A DNA stretch of 25,926 nt from JBOHUC01 sp050733935 (GTDB lineage Bacteria > Eisenbacteria > RBG-16-71-46 > DASYSL01). A model generated the notes under the pieces. It saw nothing but the letters and a program-made list of their open reading frames with translations, ran no database searches and had not been told where the DNA came from. Positions 14,498 through 23,355 of this stretch are shown here, piece by piece. The position numbers were made by a program, and so were the translations under genes. How positions within the stretch are numbered: the first letter of the stretch is position 1; each line of letters starts with the position of its first letter. The stretch covers positions 1-25,926 of the forward strand of contig JBOHUC010000020.1 of NCBI GenBank assembly GCA_050733935.1. Direction: 5' to 3'.

Positions 14498-15001
14498 TTG
14501 AACCGAACCGAACCCCATCCAGAAGTCGAGAGAGCGCGCGAAGCGGCCCTGCGCATGCTCGATCGCTCGCGCCGCACGCGCCGGGAGCTCGAGCGGAAGC
14601 TCATCGCGAGTGATCACTCTCACGAAGCCGTCGCCGCGGCGCTCGATCGTCTCGAGCACGTCGGACTCATCGACGACGTCGAATACGTGCGCGCGTTCGT
14701 CCGCTCGCGCCTTGCGCGGCGTCCGCTCTCGATGCGCGTGCTGACCGGGCAATTGCGCGCACGCGGCGTCGGCGCGGAAGCGATCGAGCGCGCGCTCTCG
14801 GGTCCTGACGCCCCGGCCGCCGCCGATGCGGCGGGGGAGCGCGTTCGTGCCGAGCGCGCGCTTGCGCCGCTCCTCCGGCGCTACCGAAATCTCGATCCGC
14901 GGGAAGCGCGTGCGAAGATGGCCGCCGCTCTCGCGCGGCGAGGATTCGACTACGACACGGTGAGCGAGATCCTGGACGCGACCGGATCCCGGGATCGATG
15001 A
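14498..15001 (+). CDS. recX: RecX-family regulator of RecA
   Basis: A 167-residue helical protein that binds RecA filaments and limits their growth or activity. The three-helix RecX repeats are visible: ALRMLDRSRRTRRELERKL, then LEHVGLIDDVEYVRAFVRSR, then LRARGVGAEAIERAL, with a last repeat KMAAALARRGFDYDTVSEIL. The open frame reaches upstream to 14330, inside recA, but that part does not look like RecX. I chose TTG 14498, preceded by GGGGA at seven bases. The gene lies downstream of recA, as is usual, and its stop overlaps the start of a protein kinase gene (ATGA). Start choice is less certain than the family. Confidence 0.88.
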   Translation: MNRTEPHPEVERAREAALRMLDRSRRTRRELERKLIASDHSHEAVAAALDRLEHVGLIDDVEYVRAFVRSRLARRPLSMRVLTGQLRARGVGAEAIERALSGPDAPAAADAAGERVRAERALAPLLRRYRNLDPREARAKMAAALARRGFDYDTVSEILDATGSRDR

Positions 15002-17217
15002 CCGCCGCCGGTTCGAAGATCGCCCACTACCGCGTGCTCGAACGCCTCGGGAGCGGGGCGATGGGCGACGTGTGGCTCGCCGAGGATCTCGATCTTCCGC
15101 GGCGGGTGGCGCTCAAGCTCCCGCATCCGCACCTGTGTCGCGACCCTGCGACGGTCACGCGGCTCCTGCGCGAGGCCGAGGCGGCCGCGAGCGTGCGTCA
15201 TCCCGCGGTCGTCCAGGTGTTCGAGACCGGGAAGGACGGCGAGCAGCCGTTCCTCGCCATGCAGTGGCTCGAAGGCCCGACGCTCGAAGCAAAGCTTGCG
15301 AGCGGTCCTCTCCCGGTGGACGAAGTCGTCTCGCTCGCCGAGCGGATCGCCGACGCGCTCGCCGAGATTCACGCGCTCGGCATCGTGCACCGCGATCTCA
15401 AGCCGTCGAACGTGCTCCTTACGAGCGAAGGTCCGAAGATCCTCGACTTCGGCGTTGCGAGCCTTCAGGGCGGAAGCGGCCTCACGACGACCGGCGCCAT
15501 CCTCGGAACACCGCTCGCCATGAGCCCCGAGCAGGTGCGAGGCGAGCCGTCCGACAACCGTGCCGACTTGTGGGCGCTCGGTGTTCTTCTCTATGAATCC
15601 CTCACCGGCCGGCATCCGTTTGCGGGCTCGGGTTGGGCCGAGATCTCGCGCCGCATCGAACACGAGGATCCGCCGTCGCCGCAGACGCTCCGGGCCGGCG
15701 CTTCGTCCGACCTGGGCTTCGTCATCACAAAGCTTCTCCGGAAGGATCCCGCGTACCGCTACGCGCGCGCGGAGGACGTGCTGGTCGACCTTGCGAGCCT
15801 CGCGGGACGTGCGAGCGCGCAAGCCTCGCGAAGCACCCCCGCGGTCGCGGCTTCCGCGGCCGGAGCGGGAGCCGGTGCGGCCACGGAAGTCCCGGCGGTC
15901 GCCGTCCTGCCGTTCGAAGTCCTGAGCCCCGATCCCGACGATGCGTACCTCGCGTCGGGCCTCGCCGACGACCTGCTCGTCGATCTCACGCGCGTAGACG
16001 GTCTGCGCGTCGCCGCACGCGCGGAGACGCTCGCGCTCCACGACCGAAGCCTCCCGCCACGCACGCTCGCGCGCGAGCTCGGCGTTGGGTTCCTGGTCGC
16101 CGGAAGCGTGCGCCGTGCCGGTGCCCGCGCGCGCATCAACGCGCAGCTCGTGCGTGCGGCGGATGGCCACACGCTGTGGGCCGAGCGCTTCGATCGGACG
16201 ATCGAGGACCTGTTCGACGTGCAGGCCGAGGTCAGCAAGCGCATCGTCGAGGAGCTGCGCGGTGCGCTGCGTCCGAGCGAGCGCGAGATGCTCGACCGCG
16301 CCCCGGCGCGGAACCCGGAGGCCTATCGGCTCTATCTGAGGGCACGCGCCCTGCTCGATGAGGGAACCCGCCAGGCGAACCACGCGGCGGCCGAGCTCCT
16401 GCTCGAGGCGGTTCAGATCGATCCCAACTTCGCGCTCGCGCTCGCGATGCTCGGCTGGGCATACATGGATCGCACGCTCCACTGGTGGGGCGGGATCGAG
16501 GTCGCGGATCTCGCAGAGCCGTACATCGAGCGCGCCCTCGCGATCGCGCCCGACCTCACCGAGGCGCGCATGGCGCGGGCCATGGTGCTCCGCGTGCGCG
16601 GGCGCCACGAGGAGCTGCTCAAAGAGCTCGAGCACATCACGCGGCGCGATCCCGATCACCGAATCGGGAACGAATGGGTCGCGTGGACCTATCTTGCACT
16701 CGGCCGGACGCAGGACGCGCTCGATGTCCTCGAGTCGTTCTTCTCGCGCCATCCGTACAAGTACTCGGATCTCGGCTTCCTGCTCGTGGCCGCGTACAAG
16801 CTCGCCGGCAACGAGGAGGCGCACCGGCGCGCGCTCGCGCAGCACGCGGAAGGCCTCCTCGAGCGGCTCCAGCTCCACCCGGACGATGCGCTCGCGCGCG
16901 TCCACCTGTCCTCGGCGCTCATGATGCAGGGGAAGCGGGAGGAGGGTCTCGCCCAGGTCGCGCGCGCGGTCGCGCTCGCGCCCGAGGACGGCCGGATCCA
17001 CTACAACGCGGCCTGCGGGTACGCGCTCGCCGGAGAGATCGACCGGTCGATTGCTGCGCTCCGAGAAGGGATGAGCCGCCTGCCGTCCTACCTGAGGGAC
17101 TGGCCGAGCCGCGACCCCGATCTCGCGAACCTGCACGGGCACCCCGAGTTCGAGCGGCTCTTCGGAGCGAGCTCGAACCCCGTCGAGAAGGCGGCCGAGA
17201 AGGGCACATCCGGGTAG
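14998..17217 (+). CDS. Ser/Thr protein kinase with FlgO/TolB-like and TPR domains
   Basis: A 739-residue eukaryotic-type kinase. The kinase domain (about 8-270) has GSGAMGDVW, catalytic Lys40, HRDLKPSN with Asp133, DFG with Asp150, and GTPLAMSPEQ, so it should be active. An Ala/Gly/Ser-rich linker (about 275-297) follows. Residues about 300-422 match the FlgO/TolB-N-like module often found between bacterial kinases or cyclases and TPRs (VAVLPFEVLSPDPDDAYLASGLADDLL, AARAETL, FLVAGSVRR). From about 430 to 715 come degenerate tetratricopeptide repeats for protein binding. No membrane segment is visible, so it is probably cytoplasmic. It starts by ATGA overlap with recX and is likely co-translated. 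Its substrates are unknown. Confidence 0.9.
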   Translation: MTAAGSKIAHYRVLERLGSGAMGDVWLAEDLDLPRRVALKLPHPHLCRDPATVTRLLREAEAAASVRHPAVVQVFETGKDGEQPFLAMQWLEGPTLEAKLASGPLPVDEVVSLAERIADALAEIHALGIVHRDLKPSNVLLTSEGPKILDFGVASLQGGSGLTTTGAILGTPLAMSPEQVRGEPSDNRADLWALGVLLYESLTGRHPFAGSGWAEISRRIEHEDPPSPQTLRAGASSDLGFVITKLLRKDPAYRYARAEDVLVDLASLAGRASAQASRSTPAVAASAAGAGAGAATEVPAVAVLPFEVLSPDPDDAYLASGLADDLLVDLTRVDGLRVAARAETLALHDRSLPPRTLARELGVGFLVAGSVRRAGARARINAQLVRAADGHTLWAERFDRTIEDLFDVQAEVSKRIVEELRGALRPSEREMLDRAPARNPEAYRLYLRARALLDEGTRQANHAAAELLLEAVQIDPNFALALAMLGWAYMDRTLHWWGGIEVADLAEPYIERALAIAPDLTEARMARAMVLRVRGRHEELLKELEHITRRDPDHRIGNEWVAWTYLALGRTQDALDVLESFFSRHPYKYSDLGFLLVAAYKLAGNEEAHRRALAQHAEGLLERLQLHPDDALARVHLSSALMMQGKREEGLAQVARAVALAPEDGRIHYNAACGYALAGEIDRSIAALREGMSRLPSYLRDWPSRDPDLANLHGHPEFERLFGASSNPVEKAAEKGTSG

Positions 17218-17237
17218 TCCCGCCCCCCCGAATCCCG

Positions 17238-17243
17238 TAGAAT
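17238..17243 (+). promoter_or_regulatory. Possible -10 element upstream of the GH43-like gene
   Basis: TAGAAT matches five of six bases of the -10 consensus, in an otherwise very GC-rich gap 20 bases after the kinase stop. No convincing -35 box is seen. It would give a leader of about 140 bases before GTG 17389. Confidence 0.35.
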
Positions 17244-17388
17244 TCGCCGGGCGCGGGTCCACCCCATGAGCCGCGCTTCTCTCAGTCGCTTGGTCGATTT
17301 GGAACCGTGGAAACACCTGCCGGGGCGCGGCCCAGGGACGCGCCGGATGGACCCCGTTGGGTTCCACCAGTCGAAAGGAAAATCCCCC

Positions 17389-19401
17389 GTGCCGGATCGT
17401 CCGGACCCCCGCGAACGATTCGTCTCTTCCGTCCTTGCGGTCGTCCTCCTCGCGACATTCGCGACGGCGCTCGGCCCGCGGCTCGCGCATGCCTCGACCG
17501 GGCGCGTCTACGATCCGAACAACTCGCCGCGCGCGAAGTACGTACCGCCGATGGCGCCGTGGCCGGCTCCGTCCTACCGGGCCAAGGATTTCACGATCGT
17601 CAAGAAGGGCGGGCTCTATCACCTCTTCTATACGCGCGTGCAGCGTTTCGTGTACCGGCACTACAAGACCGCGACGCGCGAGGTCCTGAACGAGACGACG
17701 TTCGGCCACGCGACCTCCCCCGATCTCGAGCACTGGACCGAGGCGGACTCGGTGCTGCGCATCCGTCCGTGGACGTGGGACGCGCATCACCTCTGGGCGC
17801 CGACGTACGTCGAGATCAACGGTCTCTCGTATCTCTTCTACACGGGGGTCAAGGACACGCAGTGGACGTCCGACCCGGCCGACTGGGGACCGCGGCGGCA
17901 GCTCATCGGCTATGCGGCGTCGCTCGATCCGAATCTCACGAACTGGATCCAGCTGACGAATCCAGTCTGGGGTCCGTGCGGCACGGGAGGGCTTCCCGGT
18001 GTCTCGTGGGCACTTTGTCTGCCGACCGTTCCGCGCGGAACCGCGGACTTCCGCGATCCGTTCGTGCTCGCGCCCGCGCCCGGGAGCGGGGATCCGGCCT
18101 ATCTCCTGTACACGGCTCGCGTGCGCACCGATCAGCACAACTACGTGGCCGGTCTCGCCCGCGCGTCGAGTGTCTCGGCCCCGTTCATCGATCAGGGCGC
18201 GCTCTGGGACACGTACTATCCGCCGGTCAACTCGAAGGTCGAATCGCCCCACGTGTTCCGGCGCGGCGACGACTTTCATTTGTTCTTCAGCGGTGACAAC
18301 GGCTCGACCGGGATCGCCTGGCACACGGCGCAGAGCATCCACGGTCCATGGACCCGGCGCCAGCCGATCTCGACGTTCCTCGCCGGGCAGCTCGATACGC
18401 CGCACTCGTTCACGCTCGATCCGTGGGCGTGGTTCGCGTCCGAGTACTTCACGGCCGACTATCCGTCCGGCCGCGCCGAGTATCTCGCCGTCGTCCACGC
18501 GTACGAGGCTCCGACCGGCTACAACCCGCCGCCGCCCGGGATGACCGAGGACGTCTCCACGATCGAGTTCCGGCAGATGCTGTGGCAGCCGGATGGCCTC
18601 TTCAGGCTGGTCGCGCCGAATCCCGTGCGCGAGATCTGGTGGTCGCGCTCGAACGCGAGCGTGGGGGATCGTGTGGAGATGCGGCTCACGGTCGAAGGAG
18701 GCTCGGACCGGATCGTCGATCTCGAATACGCGATGCGCTACGCGGGGGTCGAGACGATCGTCCCTGCCGCCGCAATCGGAATGCCCGCGAGCCGGATGCT
18801 CACGAACGGAACCATGGTGCTTGCCTGGACCGCGCGGAACCCGATCGCGAACGCGCCGGTCGAATGGATCTGCCGGGTCGTGAGTCAGCCGTTCCGCGCA
18901 GAAGGGCGGATGACGGTGGGCCCGGTCCGCGGTGGCAGCGCGGATCTCGTCGACGAAGCGCCGCCTTACATCAAGGGTCCGGTCGGGCGAAACTCATTGG
19001 ATCCCGGCGAGAGCGGAAAGACGAGCGGCACGACGGGGGGCGGCACCGCGGACGACGCCGCGGACGACGTCGCGGACGACGCCGCGGACGACCCCGCGAC
19101 CGCATCCTCGCTCGCGGAACCCCGGACGTTCGACCTCTCGGCCGTTCGCGCAGCGGGACCGGCAGGAACGCACGAGCTCGCGCTCACGTTCGAGGAAGCG
19201 GGGCGCGCCCGGCTCGACGTGTTCGACGTCCTGGGCCGTCGCGTGCGCGCGCTCGGCGAGCGCGTCTATCCCGCGGGCACGACGATCGAGCGCTGGGACG
19301 GCCGGAACGATGCGGGCCAGGCCGTCGCGCGCGGCATTTATTTCGTGCGCGCAACCGCACCGTTCGGCGCGCGCACCGCACGCCTCCTCGTTGTCGACTG
19401 A
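17389..19401 (+). CDS. Secreted GH43/GH32-like five-bladed propeller protein with sorting domain
   Basis: A 670-residue predicted extracellular protein. I chose GTG 17389, preceded by AAAGGAA, because it puts the signal peptide at the N-terminus with cleavage after AHA (residue 35); the upstream ATG 17266 would add 41 unlikely residues. Residues about 40-420 show the GH43/GH32 clan pattern: GLYHLFYTR, LWAPTYVEINGLSYLFYTG, DFRDPF with Asp223 as the likely pKa-modulating Asp, and VESPHVF with Glu285 as the likely general acid. The general-base Asp is less clear, perhaps in AKDFTIV. A beta-sandwich (about 440-545), an Asp/Ala linker from a 12-bp repeat (554-569), and a FlgD-like sorting domain (about 588-670) follow. 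The substrate is unknown, and it could be a binding protein or another member of the five-bladed clan. It lies alone between the kinase and alaS. Confidence 0.78.
   Translation: MPDRPDPRERFVSSVLAVVLLATFATALGPRLAHASTGRVYDPNNSPRAKYVPPMAPWPAPSYRAKDFTIVKKGGLYHLFYTRVQRFVYRHYKTATREVLNETTFGHATSPDLEHWTEADSVLRIRPWTWDAHHLWAPTYVEINGLSYLFYTGVKDTQWTSDPADWGPRRQLIGYAASLDPNLTNWIQLTNPVWGPCGTGGLPGVSWALCLPTVPRGTADFRDPFVLAPAPGSGDPAYLLYTARVRTDQHNYVAGLARASSVSAPFIDQGALWDTYYPPVNSKVESPHVFRRGDDFHLFFSGDNGSTGIAWHTAQSIHGPWTRRQPISTFLAGQLDTPHSFTLDPWAWFASEYFTADYPSGRAEYLAVVHAYEAPTGYNPPPPGMTEDVSTIEFRQMLWQPDGLFRLVAPNPVREIWWSRSNASVGDRVEMRLTVEGGSDRIVDLEYAMRYAGVETIVPAAAIGMPASRMLTNGTMVLAWTARNPIANAPVEWICRVVSQPFRAEGRMTVGPVRGGSADLVDEAPPYIKGPVGRNSLDPGESGKTSGTTGGGTADDAADDVADDAADDPATASSLAEPRTFDLSAVRAAGPAGTHELALTFEEAGRARLDVFDVLGRRVRALGERVYPAGTTIERWDGRNDAGQAVARGIYFVRATAPFGARTARLLVVD
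19048..19095 (+). repeat. 12-bp in-frame tandem repeat in the linker of the GH43-like gene
   Basis: Four 12-base units of gcggacgacgcc, differing only at the tenth or eleventh base, encode ADDA, ADDV, ADDA and ADDP. They form an acidic linker ahead of the C-terminal sorting domain. Copy-number change would keep the frame. Confidence 0.85.
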
Positions 19402-19491
19402 CGCACCCGACGCCCCGGGCGTACACAGCGCGCCTCGATCGCCCGCCGCACGCCCCGGGGGGGCAGGGTGTCCTTCGGGCCGCGAATCCAT

Positions 19492-19497
19492 TACACT
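19492..19497 (+). promoter_or_regulatory. Possible -10 element directly upstream of alaS
   Basis: TACACT lies only eight bases before the alaS ATG. If it is the -10 element, transcription would begin at or within a few bases of the start codon. No Shine-Dalgarno sequence is present in this gap. The -35 region is not recognisable. Confidence 0.35.
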
Positions 19498-19505
19498 GCC
19501 GCCAT

Positions 19506-22211
19506 ATGACGACAGCCTCGACACTTCGGAGGCGCTTCCGGGACTATTTCGCGGCGCGCGGTCACACCGTCGTGCCCAGCTCTCCGCTTGCGCCGCTCGG
19601 CGACCCGACGCTCCTCTTCACGACCGCCGGGATGGTCCAGTTCAAGCCCTACTTCGGGCTCGAGCCGGACCGCCTGCCGTATCGCCGCGCGTGCTCGGTC
19701 CAGAAGTGTCTCCGCCTCACCGACCTCGACAACGTCGGTCGCACGCCGCGTCACGACACGTTCTTCGAGATGCTCGGAAACTTCTCGTTCGGCGATTACT
19801 TCAAGCGCGACGCGATCGCGTTCGCCTGGGAGTTCACGACGAAGGAGCTCGGGCTTCCCGCCGAGCGCATGCACGTCTCCGTGTTCAACGGCGAGGGCGG
19901 GATCGCGCCGCCCGACGAGGAGGCGCGCGGCTTCTGGCGGGAGGTCGGCGTTCGCGACGACCATATCGTGGCCCTCGGCCGGGCCGACAACTTCTGGGGG
20001 CCGGCCGGCGGGACCGGTGCGTGCGGACCGTGCTCGGAGATCTACTACGATCTCGGGCCCGAGGCCTGCATCTGCGGCGGAAAGTGCTCGCCCGGAGCGG
20101 ATTGCCCGCGCTACATGGAGTTCTGGAACCTCGTCTTCCCGCAGTACGACGCCCAGCCCGACGGCACGATGAAGCCGCTCGCGCGTCCCGGCATCGACAC
20201 CGGGATGGGCCTCGAGCGGCTTGCGCTCATCGTCCAGGGAGCCGACTCGATCTTCGAGACCGACCTGTTCCTGCCGATCGTGCGCGAGGTCGCAAACCTG
20301 GCCGGCATCGACACGCTGCCCGCGCTCGGCCGTCCGGATGAGCCCCGCGGAGTCGCGCTCGCGATCATCGCCGATCACGTGCGCGCGCTCTCATTCGCGC
20401 TCGCCGAGGGAATCGCGCCCTCGAACGAAGGGCGGGGCTACGTGCTCCGGCGGCTTCTCCGGCGCGCTTCGCTCAACGGCCGGAAGCTCGGGCTCACCGA
20501 GCCCTTCCTCGTCCGCGCGTGCGAGATCGTGATCGAGCAGTTCGATGCGGACTACCCGGAGCTCGGCGAATCGCGCCGGCGGATCGCAGGCGTGGTGGGC
20601 CGCGAGGAGGCGAACTTCCTCCGCACGTTCGATCAGGGGCTCGCGCGCTTCGACCGGATGGCGGCCGACGCTCAGGCGAAGGGCACGAAAGTGCTGCCCG
20701 GCGGCGAAGTGTTCACGCTCCACGATACGTACGGCTTCCTCGTCGACCTCACCGAAGAGATGGCGCGCGAGCGGGATTTGACGATCGATCGCGCCGCGTT
20801 CGACCGTGCAATGACCGAGCAGCGCGACCGTGCACGCGCGGCGACGAGCTTTTCGAAGAAGAAGACGGAGGGGGGCAATGCCGGCCCCGAGTGGACGGTG
20901 CTCTCGGACGAGCCCGGCTCGGAGTTCGTGGGCTACGAGACGCTCAACTCGGTCTCACCCGTTCTGCGCTACCGGATCGTCGCCCCGAACGAAGCCGAGC
21001 TCGTGCTCGCGACCACCCCGTTCTATGCCGAGTCGGGCGGCCAGGTCGCCGACTCGGGCACGCTCGAGGGGCGGGGAAAGGACGGAAAAGCCGTCGTCCT
21101 CGAGATGCTCCACGTGCGGAAGGAGGGCGACGACATCGTCCATCGCGTGCGCGTGATCGAGGGCACGCTGCCCGCGGAGGAAGTGCGTGCCCAGGTCGAC
21201 GCCGTGAAGCGCGCGGCCACGCGGCGAAACCACACGGCCACGCACCTCCTCCATGCAGCCCTCCGGCGCGTGCTCGGGACCCATGTGCTCCAGGCCGGAT
21301 CGCTCGTCGCACCGGACCGGCTGCGCTTCGACTACTCGCACTTCGAGGCCCCGACCGCCGAACAGCTCCAGTCCGTCGAGGACGACGTAAACCGGGCGAT
21401 CCTCGCGAACCTTCCGGTCACGATCGAGCTTAGGACCCTCGAGGACGCGCGCGCGAGTGGTGCGATCGCGCTCTTCGGCGAGAAGTACGAGGACGAAGTC
21501 CGGGTCATCCGCATCGTGGACGACACGCACGGAGACCTGCTCTCCGCCGAGCTCTGCGGCGGCACGCACGTCTCGCGCACGGGCGACATCGGGCTCTTTC
21601 GGATCGTGAGCGACATGTCGATCGCAAGCGGAACGCGTCGTATGGACGCGGTCACGGGCCAGCTCCTCGTCGACTGGTCGAGGGCGAGCGATCGAAGAGT
21701 CGGCGACGTCGCGAAGGCGCTCAACGTGCGGCCCGAAGATGCGCCCGCGCGCATTGCCTCGCTCCTCGCCGAGCTCGAGTCGCTGCGCGCCGAGCGCGAG
21801 AAGAGCGAGCGCGGCGGGCTTCTCGATGCGGTCAAGTCACTCCTCGCCCGGAAGGTCGAAGGCGCGCGCGGGAGCTGGGTCGTCGGCACGCTTCCCGCGG
21901 CGGATCCGCAGGCGCTCCGGGAGGCCGCCGACGTCGTCCGGGGCGGACTCTCGAGCGGCGGCGCGGCGTTCGCGTCGGTCGGAAACGGAAAGGTCGCCTG
22001 GATCGCGGTGCTGACGGACGACGTCGCGAAGAACGCCGGGCTCACTGCGGCCGACATCCTGAAGGCGGGCGGTGTGGGCGGCGGCGGGAAGCCCAACCTG
22101 GCGCAGGGCGGCGGAAAGGATGCGTCCGACGTGCCGGGACAGCTTCGGAAGATGGCGGAGTACCTGGCCGGGCGCTTCGAAAGCGCGATGGCCGACACCT
22201 GGACGGGGTGA
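19506..22211 (+). CDS. alaS: Alanyl-tRNA synthetase
   Basis: A 901-residue enzyme that charges tRNA-Ala and hydrolyses Ser- or Gly-tRNA-Ala. The class II catalytic core has TLLFTTAGMVQFKPYF, RRACSVQKCLRLTDLDNVG, FFEMLGNFSFGDYFK and DTGMGLERL. A four-cysteine cluster (CICGGKCSPGADC), of the kind seen in several AlaRS subfamilies, lies within the core. The editing domain has HTATH (His576, His580) and CGGTH (Cys684, His688), which bind zinc. A coiled region and the Gly-rich C-Ala domain (GGVGGGGKPNLAQGGG) complete a full-length protein. The ATG at 19506 has no ribosome-binding site. The gene is followed 58 bases later by rmlA. Confidence 0.97.
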   Translation: MTTASTLRRRFRDYFAARGHTVVPSSPLAPLGDPTLLFTTAGMVQFKPYFGLEPDRLPYRRACSVQKCLRLTDLDNVGRTPRHDTFFEMLGNFSFGDYFKRDAIAFAWEFTTKELGLPAERMHVSVFNGEGGIAPPDEEARGFWREVGVRDDHIVALGRADNFWGPAGGTGACGPCSEIYYDLGPEACICGGKCSPGADCPRYMEFWNLVFPQYDAQPDGTMKPLARPGIDTGMGLERLALIVQGADSIFETDLFLPIVREVANLAGIDTLPALGRPDEPRGVALAIIADHVRALSFALAEGIAPSNEGRGYVLRRLLRRASLNGRKLGLTEPFLVRACEIVIEQFDADYPELGESRRRIAGVVGREEANFLRTFDQGLARFDRMAADAQAKGTKVLPGGEVFTLHDTYGFLVDLTEEMARERDLTIDRAAFDRAMTEQRDRARAATSFSKKKTEGGNAGPEWTVLSDEPGSEFVGYETLNSVSPVLRYRIVAPNEAELVLATTPFYAESGGQVADSGTLEGRGKDGKAVVLEMLHVRKEGDDIVHRVRVIEGTLPAEEVRAQVDAVKRAATRRNHTATHLLHAALRRVLGTHVLQAGSLVAPDRLRFDYSHFEAPTAEQLQSVEDDVNRAILANLPVTIELRTLEDARASGAIALFGEKYEDEVRVIRIVDDTHGDLLSAELCGGTHVSRTGDIGLFRIVSDMSIASGTRRMDAVTGQLLVDWSRASDRRVGDVAKALNVRPEDAPARIASLLAELESLRAEREKSERGGLLDAVKSLLARKVEGARGSWVVGTLPAADPQALREAADVVRGGLSSGGAAFASVGNGKVAWIAVLTDDVAKNAGLTAADILKAGGVGGGGKPNLAQGGGKDASDVPGQLRKMAEYLAGRFESAMADTWTG

Positions 22212-22269
22212 GGCCCCGCTCGCCTCTGGCGCTCGGGGATCGCATGAATCGCGGGGATCGGGGGGAACC

Positions 22270-23334
22270 GTGAAGGGACTCATTCTCTCGGGCGGGAAGG
22301 GCACGCGCCTTCGGCCGATCACCCACACGAGTGCGAAGCAGCTCGTCCCGGTTGCGAACAAGCCGATCCTGTTCTACGGACTCGAGTCGATCGTCGCGGC
22401 CGGCATTCCCGACATCGGGATCGTGGTCGGGGACACGCACGCCGAGATCCGGGAGGCGGTGGGGGACGGCTCGCGCTTCGGCGCGCGCGTCGAATACATC
22501 CGCCAGTCCGCTCCGCTCGGCCTCGCGCACGCGGTCAAGGAATCGCGCGACTTCCTGCGTGACGACCCGTTCGTCATGTACCTGGGAGACAACTTCCTGC
22601 GGGACGGGATCCAGTCGTTCGTGAAGGAGTTCGAGGAGCACCGGCCGGACGCGCAGATCCTCCTCGTCCCGGTCCCGAATCCGCAGGACTTCGGCGTCGC
22701 CGAGCTCGAGGGCGATCGGGTCAAGCGGCTCGAGGAGAAGCCGAAGGCGCCGCGCTCGAACCTGGCGCTCGTGGGCGTGTACATGTTCACGAAGTCGATC
22801 TGGCCCGCGGTCGAGGCGATCCGCCCGAGCGGGAGGAACGAGCTCGAGATCACGGACGCGATCCAGTGGCTCGTGGACCACGGGAAGACCGTGCGCTCGC
22901 ACGTCATCTCCGGCTGGTGGAAGGACACGGGCAAGCTCGAGGACATGCTCGAGGCGAACCGCATGGCAATGAGCCACTGGGAAACGCGAATCGAGGGAAC
23001 GGTGGACGACGCGTCGGTCGTCGAAGGGGCCGTCGTGGTCGGCAAGAACGCCCGCGTCGTGCGCTCGAGGCTTCGCGGCCCCCTCATCCTGGGACCGAAT
23101 GTCCTGGTCGAGGACGCCTATGTCGGACCGTTCAGCGCGATCGCGGACGGGGCGGTCGTCCGGCGCGCCGAGATCGAGCACTCGATCGTGCTCGAGCGCA
23201 GTGTGATCGAAGACGTACCGACCCGTATCGACTCGAGCCTGATCGGTCGGGACGTGGTCGTGACCCGAAGCCCCGACCGGCCGCGCGCGCACCACATCAT
23301 GGTTGGCGACTCGAGCCGGGTCGAGCTCGCGTAA
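22270..23334 (+). CDS. rmlA: Glucose-1-phosphate thymidylyltransferase, long form
   Basis: A 354-residue nucleotidyltransferase that joins dTTP and glucose 1-phosphate to make dTDP-glucose, the first step towards dTDP-rhamnose and related deoxysugars. The start is GTG 22270 with GGGGG just before it. The N-terminal catalytic domain has GGKGTRLRPIT (8-18), AKQLVPVANKP, YLGDN with metal-binding Asp107, and RLEEKPKAP. After about residue 240 a run of hexapeptide-like repeats (DDASVVEGAVVVGKNARVV and following) forms a left-handed beta-helix. This C-terminal extension marks the 'long' StrD-like form of about 355 residues rather than the 290-residue RmlA. The exact nucleotide and sugar preference of long forms varies. 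It leads a five-gene run. Confidence 0.88.
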   Translation: MKGLILSGGKGTRLRPITHTSAKQLVPVANKPILFYGLESIVAAGIPDIGIVVGDTHAEIREAVGDGSRFGARVEYIRQSAPLGLAHAVKESRDFLRDDPFVMYLGDNFLRDGIQSFVKEFEEHRPDAQILLVPVPNPQDFGVAELEGDRVKRLEEKPKAPRSNLALVGVYMFTKSIWPAVEAIRPSGRNELEITDAIQWLVDHGKTVRSHVISGWWKDTGKLEDMLEANRMAMSHWETRIEGTVDDASVVEGAVVVGKNARVVRSRLRGPLILGPNVLVEDAYVGPFSAIADGAVVRRAEIEHSIVLERSVIEDVPTRIDSSLIGRDVVVTRSPDRPRAHHIMVGDSSRVELA

Positions 23335-23355
23335 GGTCGGAGCAGGGAGTCGACG

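Noticed and set aside
17266..17388. Earlier ATG start for the GH43-like gene
   Set aside because: It would place 41 polar residues before the signal peptide; GTG 17389 has AAAGGAA upstream and gives a normal signal peptide.
14950..18498. A 1182-codon minus-strand open frame across the kinase and the GH43-like gene
   Set aside because: It is antisense to two clear genes, is extremely Arg/Glu/Asp-rich, shows no domain, and is the expected shadow of GC-rich codons.
19402..19490. Terminator after the GH43-like gene
   Set aside because: Repeated CCCCGGG blocks are present but give no compact stem followed by a T run.
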